Shown here in pieces: positions 34,228 through 43,459 of a DNA stretch of 64,000 nucleotides. Where the stretch lies: positions 1,240,001-1,304,000 of the forward strand of contig OZ257246.1 in the NCBI GenBank assembly GCA_965279595.1, given 5' to 3'. The stretch comes from CAIKLP01 sp965279595 (GTDB taxonomy: Bacteria; Bacteroidota; Bacteroidia; Sphingobacteriales; Sphingobacteriaceae). Every line of letters starts with the position of its first letter. The stretch's first letter is position 1. The notes below the pieces were generated by a model that saw only the letters and a list, made by a program, of their open reading frames with translations, had not been told where the DNA came from and made no database searches. The position numbers and the translations under genes are program-made.

Positions 34228-35491
34228 ATATATAGTTGCATTTGCTTTATTTTCACCATTATTCGGAATATACTTTATCGAAGGTGGAAGTTATGCATAC
34301 TCAGTTGGAAAAGACGGTTATCCAAATGGAGCATTCAATGCCTTTAGTTTTTTCATAACTATTATTTTGCTCTTTGCGTTTACTGTAGTATATTTTACTA
34401 GAGGTAGTCGTAGTAAAAATTTGAAAAATTATTTGATTGAAAACAGTAACCTTGAAGAAAGCATGTTGCAAGCAAAGTATACTAGTTTTTCTTCTAAATT
34501 AATAATTATTCATTTAGTGCTATTGCTTATTATGTTATTCGGATTTGGAGGTATAAAAGTTTGGATGGGTATAATGGATAAGGGTCAATTTAGAATTGCT
34601 TTGGGCCCATTTGGATCATTTGCCTATATAATGATGAAAATTGCCAGTCCTTCATTATTTGCATTTAGCACTCTTCAATATAAAAAAGTTAAACACAATT
34701 TTTTTAACAATAGTCTTTGGAGAATCAATCTAGTTTTGATTTTAATACTAGGGTCAGTGTGGGGGTTTAAATCCACTGGTATAAGTATGTTATTGCCAAG
34801 TATTATTATTTTATTTTGGAAAATATCCTTCAAAAATGTTTTGAAATTATCAGTTGGATTTTTTGGATTACTATTATTATTCTTCTACTTTTTTGATTCT
34901 GATGGTGTTTTTGGAATGGATGCAGTAATTTTTATTTTCGACAGACTAACAACTTTTCAAGGTGATGTTTCATGGCATATTTGGGGCTTATATTCTAATG
35001 GAGAACAATTCCCTAATTATTTTCCAACCTTATATTCAGCTTTAGGTGACTCAACTTTAAAAATATTTGGAGTCGTTCGAGAAAATTTATTTATGTGGAT
35101 GAATTACCACTACGATTGGATGTTAATATATCTAGCGGGATTACCACTTGATGCAATAGATAAAGGGCATAATATAGTAGGTACTCCATTTTCTGAAGGT
35201 TTGGTTGCTGGTGGATTCTCAGGAATGGTTGTATTCGCAGGAATCGCTGGTACATTAATTGGGGTTTCTTACAATGCATTAGCCAATTTCATTTATAAAA
35301 AACAACAAACATATGCTGCAATTTTTTCTGCTTATTTTTGTTTTTATATTTTCCCTTGGTTAAGCGGAGGTTCAATAACACAGTTGTTTCATATTTCTAA
35401 TTTTGTTGGATTGATTATTACATTAATATTAATTGAGTTCACTAAAAAGAAAATAGTATTTAAGAAAAGCGAAAAACTAGAATTAAATTAA
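34220..35491 (+). CDS. Putative O-antigen/capsule polymerase (Wzy-like) membrane protein
   Basis: 423 residues starting from GTG 34220, inside the end of wzx. Eleven or so hydrophobic helices are separated by short loops. A larger hydrophilic loop (about 250-320, SDGVFGMDAVIFIFDRLTTFQGDVSWHIWG ... DAIDKGHNIVGTPFSEGLVAGG) lies between late helices, as in Wzy polymerases and WaaL-type ligases. Sequence in this family is very divergent, so the call rests on topology and position after wzx. A ligase role is possible. Confidence 0.7.
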   Translation: MFKYIVAFALFSPLFGIYFIEGGSYAYSVGKDGYPNGAFNAFSFFITIILLFAFTVVYFTRGSRSKNLKNYLIENSNLEESMLQAKYTSFSSKLIIIHLVLLLIMLFGFGGIKVWMGIMDKGQFRIALGPFGSFAYIMMKIASPSLFAFSTLQYKKVKHNFFNNSLWRINLVLILILGSVWGFKSTGISMLLPSIIILFWKISFKNVLKLSVGFFGLLLLFFYFFDSDGVFGMDAVIFIFDRLTTFQGDVSWHIWGLYSNGEQFPNYFPTLYSALGDSTLKIFGVVRENLFMWMNYHYDWMLIYLAGLPLDAIDKGHNIVGTPFSEGLVAGGFSGMVVFAGIAGTLIGVSYNALANFIYKKQQTYAAIFSAYFCFYIFPWLSGGSITQLFHISNFVGLIITLILIEFTKKKIVFKKSEKLELN

Positions 35492-36708
35492 TGAAAGTAT
35501 TATATATTGATGGTGATGGTCCATTAGGTGGCGCTTCAAGAAGTTTATATGAATTAGTTAGTCATTTAAAACCTTTGGGTGTAAATCCATATATTCTAGT
35601 GACGCGTGGTACTGTTGTGCCTTATTATTCGGAAATAGCAGAAGAAATTATTACAACTTATGGGCTAACTAGATTTGATAATACTAAATATAGTCACTAT
35701 AGAGGTTTTAGATGGTTAATTGTTTTTCGCGAATTATTAAGATTGCCTTCAACATTGAGGTCTATTTATAGAGCAAAAAAATTGTGGAAAGATATTGAAC
35801 TAATTCACATAAACGAACTAACAGAGATTGTTCCAGCAATTATTGCAAAGAAATTATTTAATGTGCCAGTGGTTATTCATTCTCGATCTTTATTTTGGAA
35901 TAATCAGGACTCAAAAAGGTATAAATGGATAAAAAGAATGGTATTGAAGTATGTAGATTTAGTTATTCCAATTGATGAGAGTGTTGAATATACTTTGCCA
36001 AATGAGTTTAATACTTTTGTTGTTCATAATTCATTCACACCTAAATATGCACTAAAATCAGATTTTAAATTTATAGAGCAAATTGATGAAATTGTAACTG
36101 ATAAATTTAGAGTTGGATTTGTAGGAAATCTACTTCATGGAAAAGGATTAATTGAAATTATTGAATCTGCAAGAATAATCAAGTCAAAGGGATTGAAAGT
36201 GGTTTTTTTAATTGTGGGAGATGAAATTAGAAATGTAACTGGGATTAAAGCGCTAGTTTTAAAAATGATTGGATTGTCTCAAAGTTTGAAAAATGAAATG
36301 ATTGAGATGATTGAAAAATACGAATTAGGGGATATGTTTTTTTTATTAGGATCAACCTACGACATTCAACCAGTTTATGAAAGGTTTGATGTATTGTGTT
36401 TTCCTTCTCATTTCGATGCGCCAGGCAGACCAATATTTGAAGCTGCTTTTTCAGGTGTTCCATCAATTGCAGCCATAAATAATCCTAAGCCAGATACCTT
36501 TATTCATATGCAGACTGGTATAGCTATTCCACCAAGAGATTTTAATAAATTAGCAGATGCAATAGAATACATGGTACTAAATCCCGAAGAGACAAAAAAA
36601 ATGGGTGAAAATGCGAAAGAATTAGCTATAAGGAATTTTACACCTTCAACTAATGCGCAACATGTTATCGGTCAATATAAAATACTACTAACTAAAAAGA
36701 ATATATAA
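35491..36708 (+). CDS. GT4-family glycosyltransferase
   Basis: 405 residues in a GT-B fold. N-terminal donor-side loop DGDGPLGGASRSLYELV (residues 7-23), and C-terminal FRVGFVGNLLHGKGLIEII, LLGSTYDIQPVYERFDVLCFPSHFDAPGRPIFEAAFSGVPSIA with the E-x7-E motif typical of GT4. It shares a base with both neighbouring genes (TAATG). Retaining transfer onto the growing lipid-linked repeat unit is expected; sugar unknown. Confidence 0.85.
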   Translation: MKVLYIDGDGPLGGASRSLYELVSHLKPLGVNPYILVTRGTVVPYYSEIAEEIITTYGLTRFDNTKYSHYRGFRWLIVFRELLRLPSTLRSIYRAKKLWKDIELIHINELTEIVPAIIAKKLFNVPVVIHSRSLFWNNQDSKRYKWIKRMVLKYVDLVIPIDESVEYTLPNEFNTFVVHNSFTPKYALKSDFKFIEQIDEIVTDKFRVGFVGNLLHGKGLIEIIESARIIKSKGLKVVFLIVGDEIRNVTGIKALVLKMIGLSQSLKNEMIEMIEKYELGDMFFLLGSTYDIQPVYERFDVLCFPSHFDAPGRPIFEAAFSGVPSIAAINNPKPDTFIHMQTGIAIPPRDFNKLADAIEYMVLNPEETKKMGENAKELAIRNFTPSTNAQHVIGQYKILLTKKNI

Positions 36709-37853
36709 TGAAAGTTGAACAGAAAGAATATCAAATTTGTACAAATTGTATTATGGATACCACTGATCCAGAAATAAAATTTGATGATAAAGGAGTTTGT
36801 GATCATTGCAATAATTTTTACAGTAATATTTTACCTAATTGGAAACCAGGTCCAGAGGGTGAAAAAGAATTAATGAAGATTGTTGCAAAAATTAAAGAAG
36901 AAGGGAAGGATAAAGACTATGACTGTTTAATGGGAATTAGTGGTGGAGTAGATAGTAGCTATATGGCCTACTTAGCCAAAGTAAAGTTGGGATTAAGACC
37001 TTTAATTTTTCATATTGATGCAGGTTGGAATTCTCAACAAGCAGTTAATAATATTGAAAGAATTATTGATTCCTTAAATTTAGACTTGCATACAGAAGTT
37101 ATTAATTGGGAAGAAATGAAGGATTTGCAAGCTGCATTTTTTAAAGCCCAAGTATGTCATGTAGATACTCCACAAGACCATGCTTTCCAAGCTGCCATGT
37201 GGAATTTTGCTGCTAAAAATGGATTTAAATATATTTTGAATGGAGGAAATATTTCTTCTGAATGTGTAAGAGAACCATTAGAATGGCACTACCATGCATC
37301 TGATTTAAGACAAATTAAAGATATCCATGCTAAATTTGGTACAAGACCTTTAAAATCTTTTCCATTAGCAAGCATTTTTAAGTATAGAATTTTTTATAAA
37401 TACGTAAAAGGAATTTCTGTAGTAAAACCATTAGACTATATCCCATTTGAAAAGGAAAAAGCTATGCAATTCCTTGAAAAAGAATTTGGATGGCAACGAT
37501 ATGCACAGAAACATTATGAATCAAGATTCACAAGATTCTATGAAGGTTATTGGATGCCCAAGAAATTCGGATTCGATATTAGATTAGCACATTACTCAAG
37601 TCTTATTCTTACAAATCAAATGACAAGAGAAGAAGCATTGAAGAAGGTAGCAATACTTCCATATAATGATGAAGCTATAAAGGAAGATTTTGAATACGTA
37701 GCCACTAAATTAGGTTTCACTGTTGAAGAATTCCAGGAAATTATGAATGGTAAGAATAAAACTTATCGCGATTACAAAAACAGTATGGGCTTTATTGAAA
37801 TGGGTATGAAAGTAATGCGATTTATTGGAGGCGAAAGAAAATTAATACGATGA
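36708..37853 (+). CDS. wbpG: N-acetyl sugar amidotransferase (WbpG/PseA-like)
   Basis: 381 residues. Two CxxC pairs (CTNC 11-14 and CDHC 31-34) frame a zinc site. A PP-loop ATP pyrophosphatase motif SGGVDSS (78-84) follows, then LNGGNISSECVREPLEWHYHA, typical of the N-acetyl sugar amidotransferase family. It turns an N-acetyl group into an acetamidino group using ATP and ammonia. In Pseudomonas O5 the ammonia is delivered by a HisH/HisF-like pair; the same pair follows here with a 4-base overlap. The target sugar could be the 3-acetamido uronate or legionaminate. Confidence 0.9.
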   Translation: MKVEQKEYQICTNCIMDTTDPEIKFDDKGVCDHCNNFYSNILPNWKPGPEGEKELMKIVAKIKEEGKDKDYDCLMGISGGVDSSYMAYLAKVKLGLRPLIFHIDAGWNSQQAVNNIERIIDSLNLDLHTEVINWEEMKDLQAAFFKAQVCHVDTPQDHAFQAAMWNFAAKNGFKYILNGGNISSECVREPLEWHYHASDLRQIKDIHAKFGTRPLKSFPLASIFKYRIFYKYVKGISVVKPLDYIPFEKEKAMQFLEKEFGWQRYAQKHYESRFTRFYEGYWMPKKFGFDIRLAHYSSLILTNQMTREEALKKVAILPYNDEAIKEDFEYVATKLGFTVEEFQEIMNGKNKTYRDYKNSMGFIEMGMKVMRFIGGERKLIR

Positions 37854-38464
37854 TATCAATTGTTGATTATGGTTTAGGCAACCTTAAAGCATTCGCTAAT
37901 ATTTATAAAAGATTAAATATTGAAGCAGAATTTGTTAAAACACCTGAACAATTAAATTTAGCTGACAAAATTATTTTACCTGGTGTGGGAGCATTTGACC
38001 ATGCTATGGAAGAGTTAAATAATTCTGGAATGAGAGAAAAGTTGGATGAACTTGTTTTGAAGAAAAAGGTTCCTGTATTAGGTATTTGTGTCGGCATGCA
38101 GATGCTTGGAAATAAAAGCGATGAAGGGAAGTTAAATGGATTAGGTTGGATTGATGGAGATATTAAAAAGTTCGACACACAATTTATAAAGCAAAAACCA
38201 CAACTTCCTCACATGGGTTGGAATGATGTAATTCCTACAAACAATAATCCATTGTTTAAAGATTTAGAAAAAGACTCTATTTTTTACTTTTTGCATTCGT
38301 ATTATTTTTCTTGTAATAATATTCAAGATGAAATTGCAAGAAGCGAATATGGTATTGAATATACTTGTGCAGTAAACCATGAAAATATTTATGGAGTACA
38401 ATTTCATCCAGAAAAAAGTCATCAATATGGAATACAATTGTTGAAAAACTTTGCTAATATATAA
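37850..38464 (+). CDS. hisH: HisH-like glutaminase subunit of the sugar amidotransferase
   Basis: 204 residues, a class I glutamine amidotransferase of the imidazole-glycerol-phosphate synthase type. IVDYGLGNLKA at the start, PGVGAFDHAM, nucleophile Cys80 in LGICVGMQ, and His186/Glu188 in VQFHPEKS are all intact. Located between WbpG and a HisF with an altered active site and with no other his genes nearby, it most likely supplies ammonia to WbpG rather than working in histidine synthesis. Confidence 0.9.
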   Translation: MISIVDYGLGNLKAFANIYKRLNIEAEFVKTPEQLNLADKIILPGVGAFDHAMEELNNSGMREKLDELVLKKKVPVLGICVGMQMLGNKSDEGKLNGLGWIDGDIKKFDTQFIKQKPQLPHMGWNDVIPTNNNPLFKDLEKDSIFYFLHSYYFSCNNIQDEIARSEYGIEYTCAVNHENIYGVQFHPEKSHQYGIQLLKNFANI

Positions 38465-38466
38465 TC

Positions 38467-39237
38467 ATGTTAAGACCTCGAATAATACCTTGTTTATTAA
38501 TAAAAGATAATGGCTTAGTAAAGTCAGTTCAATTCAAAGATCATAAGTATGTTGGTGATCCAATTAATGCTGTAAAAATATTTAATGAGAAAGAAGTTGA
38601 TGAAATAATTATTATTGATATAGATGCGACTACTCAGAATAGAGAACCTGATTTTAAACTAATTGAATCATTAGCAGCTGAATGCCGAATGCCATTGTGT
38701 TATGGTGGTGGTGTTAAAACTGTTGAACAAGCACAACGAATTTTTGCATTAGGAGTTGAAAAAGTATCTATAAGTTCCGAGGCAATTACCAATCCAAATT
38801 TGTTGACTGAAATTGGAAATAGAGTTGGAAGTCAAAGTATAGTGGTGGTAATGGATGTTAAAAAGAATAAATCCGGCAAGTACGAAATTTGGACACATAA
38901 TGGAACAAAGAATTCTGGTAAGGATCCAATAGAATTTGCAAAGGAAGTAGAAAGATTAGGGGCAGGGGAAGTGGTAGTAAATTCCATTGACGCAGATGGA
39001 ATGATGAAAGGTTATGACATGGAATTAATTGATAAAGTCAGAGATGCAATTAATTTGCCATTAACTGTTTTAGGTGGTGCAGGTACTCTTAAAGATATCG
39101 GAAGTCTAATATCTAAACACAAAGTAATTGGAGCAGCAGCTGGAAGTCTATTTGTATTTAAAGGCGTTTTTAAAGCAGTTTTAATTAACTACCCTAAGCC
39201 ATCAGAGAAAGCAACATTATTAGCAGAAAATTTATAA
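38467..39237 (+). CDS. hisF: HisF-like ammonia-channel subunit with altered catalytic site
   Basis: 256 residues in a (beta/alpha)8 barrel: RIIPCLLIKDNGLVKSVQF, GDPINAVKIFNEKEVDEIIIIDID, YGGGVKTVEQAQRIF, GVEKVSISSEA, VVVMDVKK, GAGEVVVNSIDADGMMKGYD, LTVLGGAG. In true HisF the motif reads PCLDV with Asp11 as a catalytic residue. Here position 11 is Leu (PCLLI), while Asp130 is kept. That change fits a HisF2-type protein that only channels ammonia from HisH to WbpG and no longer cyclises the histidine intermediate. Confidence 0.9.
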   Translation: MLRPRIIPCLLIKDNGLVKSVQFKDHKYVGDPINAVKIFNEKEVDEIIIIDIDATTQNREPDFKLIESLAAECRMPLCYGGGVKTVEQAQRIFALGVEKVSISSEAITNPNLLTEIGNRVGSQSIVVVMDVKKNKSGKYEIWTHNGTKNSGKDPIEFAKEVERLGAGEVVVNSIDADGMMKGYDMELIDKVRDAINLPLTVLGGAGTLKDIGSLISKHKVIGAAAGSLFVFKGVFKAVLINYPKPSEKATLLAENL

Positions 39238-39264
39238 TTTAAAAATTGATTAAAAGATATTATC

Positions 39265-40254
39265 ATGTTTAAAGATAAAGTATTATTAATAACTGGAGGA
39301 ACGGGTTCTTTTGGAAATGCAGTTTTGAAAAGATTTCTGAATACGGATATAAAAGAAATTAGAATTTTCAGTAGAGATGAAAAAAAGCAACATGATATGC
39401 GTGTTGAATTGCAAAATACAAAAGTGAAGTTTTATATAGGTGATGTAAGGGATTATGATAGTTTGTATTCTGCACTTTCTGGTGTTGATTATGTTTTTCA
39501 TGCTGCAGCATTAAAGCAAGTTCCCTCTTGTGAATTTTATCCAATTGAGGCTGTGAGAACAAATGTTTTGGGTACAGAGAATGTTTTAAATGCCTCTATT
39601 AATCAGAATGTAAAAAAAGTAATTTGCTTAAGTACTGATAAGGCTGTTTACCCAATAAATGCAATGGGTATTTCTAAAGCAATGATGGAAAAAGTGATGG
39701 TTGCTAAATCGAGAACCTCCGGTAATACAATTTTAGTAGGTACTCGATATGGTAATGTTATGGCATCAAGAGGTTCAGTTATTCCTTTATTTGAAGAGCA
39801 AATAAAAAACAATCAGCCAATAACAGTTACCGATCCGGAAATGACTCGTTTTATGATGACTTTAAATGATGCTGTTGAATTAGTATTGTATGCATTTAAA
39901 CATGGAAATTCAGGTGATATCTTTGTTCAAAAATCACCAGCTTCAACGATAGGTGAGTTAGCCAATGCAATGGTGAAAATTTACAATTCAAATGTTGAAG
40001 TAAAAGTGATTGGAACTAGGCATGCAGAAAAATTATATGAAACTTTATTGGCTCGTGAAGAGGTACAAGTAGCAGAAGATTTGGGAGATTATTATAGAGT
40101 AGCTGCTGATAACAGAGATTTAAATTATAATAAATATTTTACGGAAGGCTCTGGAAGTATTGCAAATGTTGAAGATTATCATTCTCACAATACTAGAAGG
40201 TTGCCAGAAAATGAATTAATAGATTTACTCAAAAGTATAGGATATTCAAACTAA
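39265..40254 (+). CDS. fnlA: UDP-GlcNAc 4,6-dehydratase/5-epimerase (FnlA/WbjB/CapE-like)
   Basis: 329 residues of the CapD-like SDR family: LLITGGTGSFGNAVLKRFL (residues 7-25), FSRDEKKQHDMR, FHAAALKQVPSCEFYPIEAV, LSTDKAVYPINAMGISKAMMEKV (Met-x3-Lys), VGTRYGNVMASRGSVIPLF, TDPEMTRFMMTL, ETLLAREE. These are hallmark positions of the FnlA/WbjB group, which yields a 4-keto-6-deoxy-L-sugar from UDP-GlcNAc. Followed by an FnlC-like epimerase and a reductase, it begins a UDP-L-FucNAc or UDP-L-QuiNAc pathway. Confidence 0.88.
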   Translation: MFKDKVLLITGGTGSFGNAVLKRFLNTDIKEIRIFSRDEKKQHDMRVELQNTKVKFYIGDVRDYDSLYSALSGVDYVFHAAALKQVPSCEFYPIEAVRTNVLGTENVLNASINQNVKKVICLSTDKAVYPINAMGISKAMMEKVMVAKSRTSGNTILVGTRYGNVMASRGSVIPLFEEQIKNNQPITVTDPEMTRFMMTLNDAVELVLYAFKHGNSGDIFVQKSPASTIGELANAMVKIYNSNVEVKVIGTRHAEKLYETLLAREEVQVAEDLGDYYRVAADNRDLNYNKYFTEGSGSIANVEDYHSHNTRRLPENELIDLLKSIGYSN

Positions 40255-40260
40255 TTATAA

Positions 40261-41382
40261 ATGTCGAAACTAAAACTTGTTACTGTAATAGGTACTCGCC
40301 CCGAGATAATTCGGTTGGCTGAAATTATAAAATTAGCCGATAAAAACTATAACCATATTTTAGTACATACTGGTCAAAACTATGATTATACACTTAATGA
40401 AATTTTCTTTGAAGATTTGGGGTTAAGAAAACCAGATTATTTTTTAGGGGTAGCTGGTAATCACCTTGGCGAAACAATTGGTAATGTAATTGCAAAGTCA
40501 TATGAAGTTTTGGCAAAAGAAATGCCTGATGCATTGTTAGTACTTGGTGATACAAATAGTGTTTTATGTACTATTGCAGCCAAGCGATTAAAAATTCCAA
40601 TTTTCCATATGGAGTCAGGTAATAGATGTTTTGATCAAAATGTCCCTGAAGAAATAAATAGAAAAATTTCTGATCATATTAGTGACATCAATTTGACTTA
40701 TACTGAACATTCAAGAAGATATTTACTAAGTGAAGGATTTAGAAAGGATCATGTTTTTGTTACCGGATCTCCGCTTTATGAAGTGCTTATCAAACACAGT
40801 AAAGAAATTGAAAGCAGTAAGGTTCTTGAAAAATTAAGCCTCACAAAAAATAATTACTTTGTAGTTAGTGCTCATAGAGAAGAAAATATTGATTTAGGTG
40901 ATAACTTTTTAAAGTTATCTGAGGCACTCAATGCAGTTGCAGAAAAATATCAAATGCCAATTGTTTTTTCTACTCATCCTAGAACTCAAAAACAAATTGA
41001 AAATAAAAAAATTAAGTTTCATCCTCTTATCACAAATATGCCACCCTTTGGCTTTTTTGATTATGTAAATCTTCAGAAAAATGCCTATTGTGTTTTATCA
41101 GATAGTGGTACAATAAGTGAAGAATCTGCCATGATGAAATTTCCAGCAGTTAGTATCAGAACCAGTACTGAAAGACCCGAAGCAATTGATGCAGGAACTA
41201 TTGTATTAGGTGGTATTACTAAAAGTGAAGTATTGAATGCAATTAGCATTTGTTTGGATACAACTAATTTAGAAGACCAAAAATTACCATGGGAGTATTT
41301 AGTTAAAGATGTTTCTTCAAGAATAATTAGAGTAATTCAAAGTTATACTAGTATTGTGAATAAAGTAATTTGGAATAAATAA
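40261..41382 (+). CDS. fnlC: Non-hydrolysing UDP-sugar 2-epimerase (FnlC/WbjD-like)
   Basis: 373 residues. VIGTRPEIIRLAEIIKLAD, HTGQNYDYTLNEIFFEDLGLRKPDYFL, VLGDTNSVL, FHMESGNRCFDQNVPEEINRKISDHISD, VTGSPLYEVL, SAHREENID and SDSGTISEESAMMKFPAVSIRTSTERPEA are all present and match the FnlC/WbjD branch more closely than MnaA/WecB. It inverts C2 of the UDP-6-deoxy-L-sugar. It is the only non-hydrolysing 2-epimerase in the window, so it may also serve (or not) as the WbpI-like step for the diacetamido-uronate. Confidence 0.87.
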   Translation: MSKLKLVTVIGTRPEIIRLAEIIKLADKNYNHILVHTGQNYDYTLNEIFFEDLGLRKPDYFLGVAGNHLGETIGNVIAKSYEVLAKEMPDALLVLGDTNSVLCTIAAKRLKIPIFHMESGNRCFDQNVPEEINRKISDHISDINLTYTEHSRRYLLSEGFRKDHVFVTGSPLYEVLIKHSKEIESSKVLEKLSLTKNNYFVVSAHREENIDLGDNFLKLSEALNAVAEKYQMPIVFSTHPRTQKQIENKKIKFHPLITNMPPFGFFDYVNLQKNAYCVLSDSGTISEESAMMKFPAVSIRTSTERPEAIDAGTIVLGGITKSEVLNAISICLDTTNLEDQKLPWEYLVKDVSSRIIRVIQSYTSIVNKVIWNK

Positions 41383-41383
41383 A

Positions 41384-42256
41384 ATGTTGAAAACAATTAT
41401 CGTTCTTGGTGCAAATGGCATGGCTGGTCATGTAATAACTACTGGCCTCCGTGAAGATGAAAACAATTACAATATTATTAGTGTAGCTAGGAATTCAAGC
41501 ATTATTAAACCCTCTGTTTTGTTAGATGTTTCAGATTTTTCAGGTTTGAAAAATCTAATTAATTCAACAAATGCAGATGTCATTATTAATTGTATTGGAT
41601 TATTAAATAAAACAGCAGAAGAGAATCCAGACCAAGCTATCTTGATTAATTCTTATTTACCTCATTTTTTAGAATCTGCTACTAAAAACACTAAAACAAA
41701 AGTAATTCACATAAGTACCGATTGTGTTTTTTCAGGTGATGAAGGCTCCTATACGGAAAGTGCTTTTAAAAATGGCAGAGGTTATTATGCACAATCAAAA
41801 GCGTTAGGGGAATTGAATAATTCAAAAGATTTAACATTTAGGACTTCAATTATAGGTCCAGAATTAAATGAAAACGGAATTGGATTGTTTCATTGGTTTG
41901 CAAATCAAAGTGGAGAAATTAATGGATATACAAATGCTTTTTGGACAGGTATAACAACTATTGAATTGTTAAATGCAATTAAATATGTTTTGAAAAACGA
42001 TATAACAGGGTTATACCATTTAGTTTACTCAGAGAAAATCTCCAAGTTTAATTTAGTCGGCATTTTCAATGAAGTGTTTAATTCTGGACTACAGATTGCA
42101 CCCTATGATGGGTATAAAGTAGACAAGAGTTTAATTAATACCCGAACAGATTTTTCATTTGAAGTTAAAAGCTATCAGGAAATGATTCTTGAAATGAAGA
42201 ATTGGATAAAAGATCATACAGAGAACTACGCACACTATAACAGCTTAATCAGTTAA
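41384..42256 (+). CDS. RmlD-like 4-ketoreductase of the L-FucNAc/L-QuiNAc pathway
   Basis: 290 residues. SDR reductase of the RmlD type: IIVLGANGMAGHVITTGL, NCIGLLNKTAEENPDQAILINSYLPHFL, HISTDCVFSGDEGSYTE, and YYAQSKALGELNN (Tyr-x3-Lys). Classic FnlB/WbjC/CapF carries an additional C-terminal cupin domain of about 90 residues, absent here. The length is nearer to WbvR, the reductase of the L-QuiNAc branch (from memory), so the final sugar may be L-QuiNAc rather than L-FucNAc. Confidence 0.8.
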   Translation: MLKTIIVLGANGMAGHVITTGLREDENNYNIISVARNSSIIKPSVLLDVSDFSGLKNLINSTNADVIINCIGLLNKTAEENPDQAILINSYLPHFLESATKNTKTKVIHISTDCVFSGDEGSYTESAFKNGRGYYAQSKALGELNNSKDLTFRTSIIGPELNENGIGLFHWFANQSGEINGYTNAFWTGITTIELLNAIKYVLKNDITGLYHLVYSEKISKFNLVGIFNEVFNSGLQIAPYDGYKVDKSLINTRTDFSFEVKSYQEMILEMKNWIKDHTENYAHYNSLIS

Positions 42257-43459
42257 ATGCGTATTTTAATTGTCACACAATATTTTTGGCCAGAAAGTTT
42301 TAGAATTAACGATTTGTGTTTGGCATTAAAAGAACGAGGACATGATGTTGCTGTACTCACTGGTAAGCCAAATTATCCAAAGGGAACTTTTTCAAATGGT
42401 TATGGATTTTTAAATAAGCGAACCGAATTATGGAATGGGATAAAAATTTTTAGGGCCCCTTTAATTCCTAGAGGTAAAGGAAAAGGCATACAGCTTTTCG
42501 TAAATTATTTTTCTTTTGCTTTATTCGCTTCAATACGAATGTTGTTTATCAATCAAAAATTTGATAGAATATTTGTATATGAGCCATCCCCAATAACAGT
42601 TGGCCTGCCTGGTATAGTTGCTAAATTGAAATCAAAAGCGCCTATGTATTTTTGGGTACAAGATTTATGGCCTGAAAGTATATCAGCTGCAGGAGGAGTT
42701 AAAAATAAATATATTTTAGGTATTCTTAATTGGTTAACTAAATTAATTTATAAGAACTCAGAAAAAGTCTTAGTTCAATCAAAAGCATTTATTCCTTATA
42801 TTTTAAATCAGAATATTGATCAAAATAAATTAATCTATTACCCAAATTCAACAGAAAGTTATTATAAAGTAACTGATCCGGCAATTGATAAATTAAACTT
42901 ATTACCCAATGGTAAAAAATTGATGTTTGCTGGTAATATTGGGGAATCACAAAGCTTCGATACTTTACTAAATGCTGCAGTTTTATTGAAAAATGATTCT
43001 ATTGATGTGCACTGGATTATTTTAGGAGAAGGGCGGATGAGAAATTATGTTCAAACAAAAATAGTGGAACTTAAACTAGAAAATAATTTTCATTTAATTG
43101 GGGCATTTCCTAGCACTGAAATGCCAAGTTTTTTTAGTTGTGCTGATGCACTTATTGTTTCTCTCAAAAAGGATCCAATATTTGCCCACACTATCCCTTC
43201 TAAAATCCAATCTTATCTAGCTTGTGGTAAGCCAATAATAACTAGTTTAGATGGTGAAGGGTCAAGAATTATTGAAGAGGCAAAGGCTGGATTTAGTAGT
43301 CCTGCTGAAGATCCTTCAGCACTTGCGAATACAATAAAAAAATTCTTGGATTTAACTGTTAATGAACAGAAGGTGCTTGGTGAAAATGCAAGAAATTATT
43401 TTGATAGAGAATTTGAACGAGAATTGTTAGTAGATAAATTAGAATCGATATTATCATAA
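42257..43459 (+). CDS. GT4-family glycosyltransferase (WbuB/WbjE-like)
   Basis: 400 residues. The opening MRILIVTQYFWPESFRINDLCLALKERGHDVAVLTGKPNYPKG and WVQDLWPESISAAGG are the signature of the WbuB/WbjE group. These commonly transfer L-FucNAc-type sugars and lie beside fnlABC genes, as here. The GT-B C-terminal part has LMFAGNIGESQSFDTLLNAA and HTIPSKIQSYLACGKPII. It abuts the reductase gene without a gap and shares a base with the next gene. Confidence 0.87.
   Translation: MRILIVTQYFWPESFRINDLCLALKERGHDVAVLTGKPNYPKGTFSNGYGFLNKRTELWNGIKIFRAPLIPRGKGKGIQLFVNYFSFALFASIRMLFINQKFDRIFVYEPSPITVGLPGIVAKLKSKAPMYFWVQDLWPESISAAGGVKNKYILGILNWLTKLIYKNSEKVLVQSKAFIPYILNQNIDQNKLIYYPNSTESYYKVTDPAIDKLNLLPNGKKLMFAGNIGESQSFDTLLNAAVLLKNDSIDVHWIILGEGRMRNYVQTKIVELKLENNFHLIGAFPSTEMPSFFSCADALIVSLKKDPIFAHTIPSKIQSYLACGKPIITSLDGEGSRIIEEAKAGFSSPAEDPSALANTIKKFLDLTVNEQKVLGENARNYFDREFERELLVDKLESILS

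Noticed and set aside
37850..39237. hisH and hisF as part of a histidine biosynthesis operon
   Set aside because: No other his genes are present, they directly follow a WbpG-type amidotransferase with overlap, and HisF position 11 is Leu instead of the catalytic Asp.
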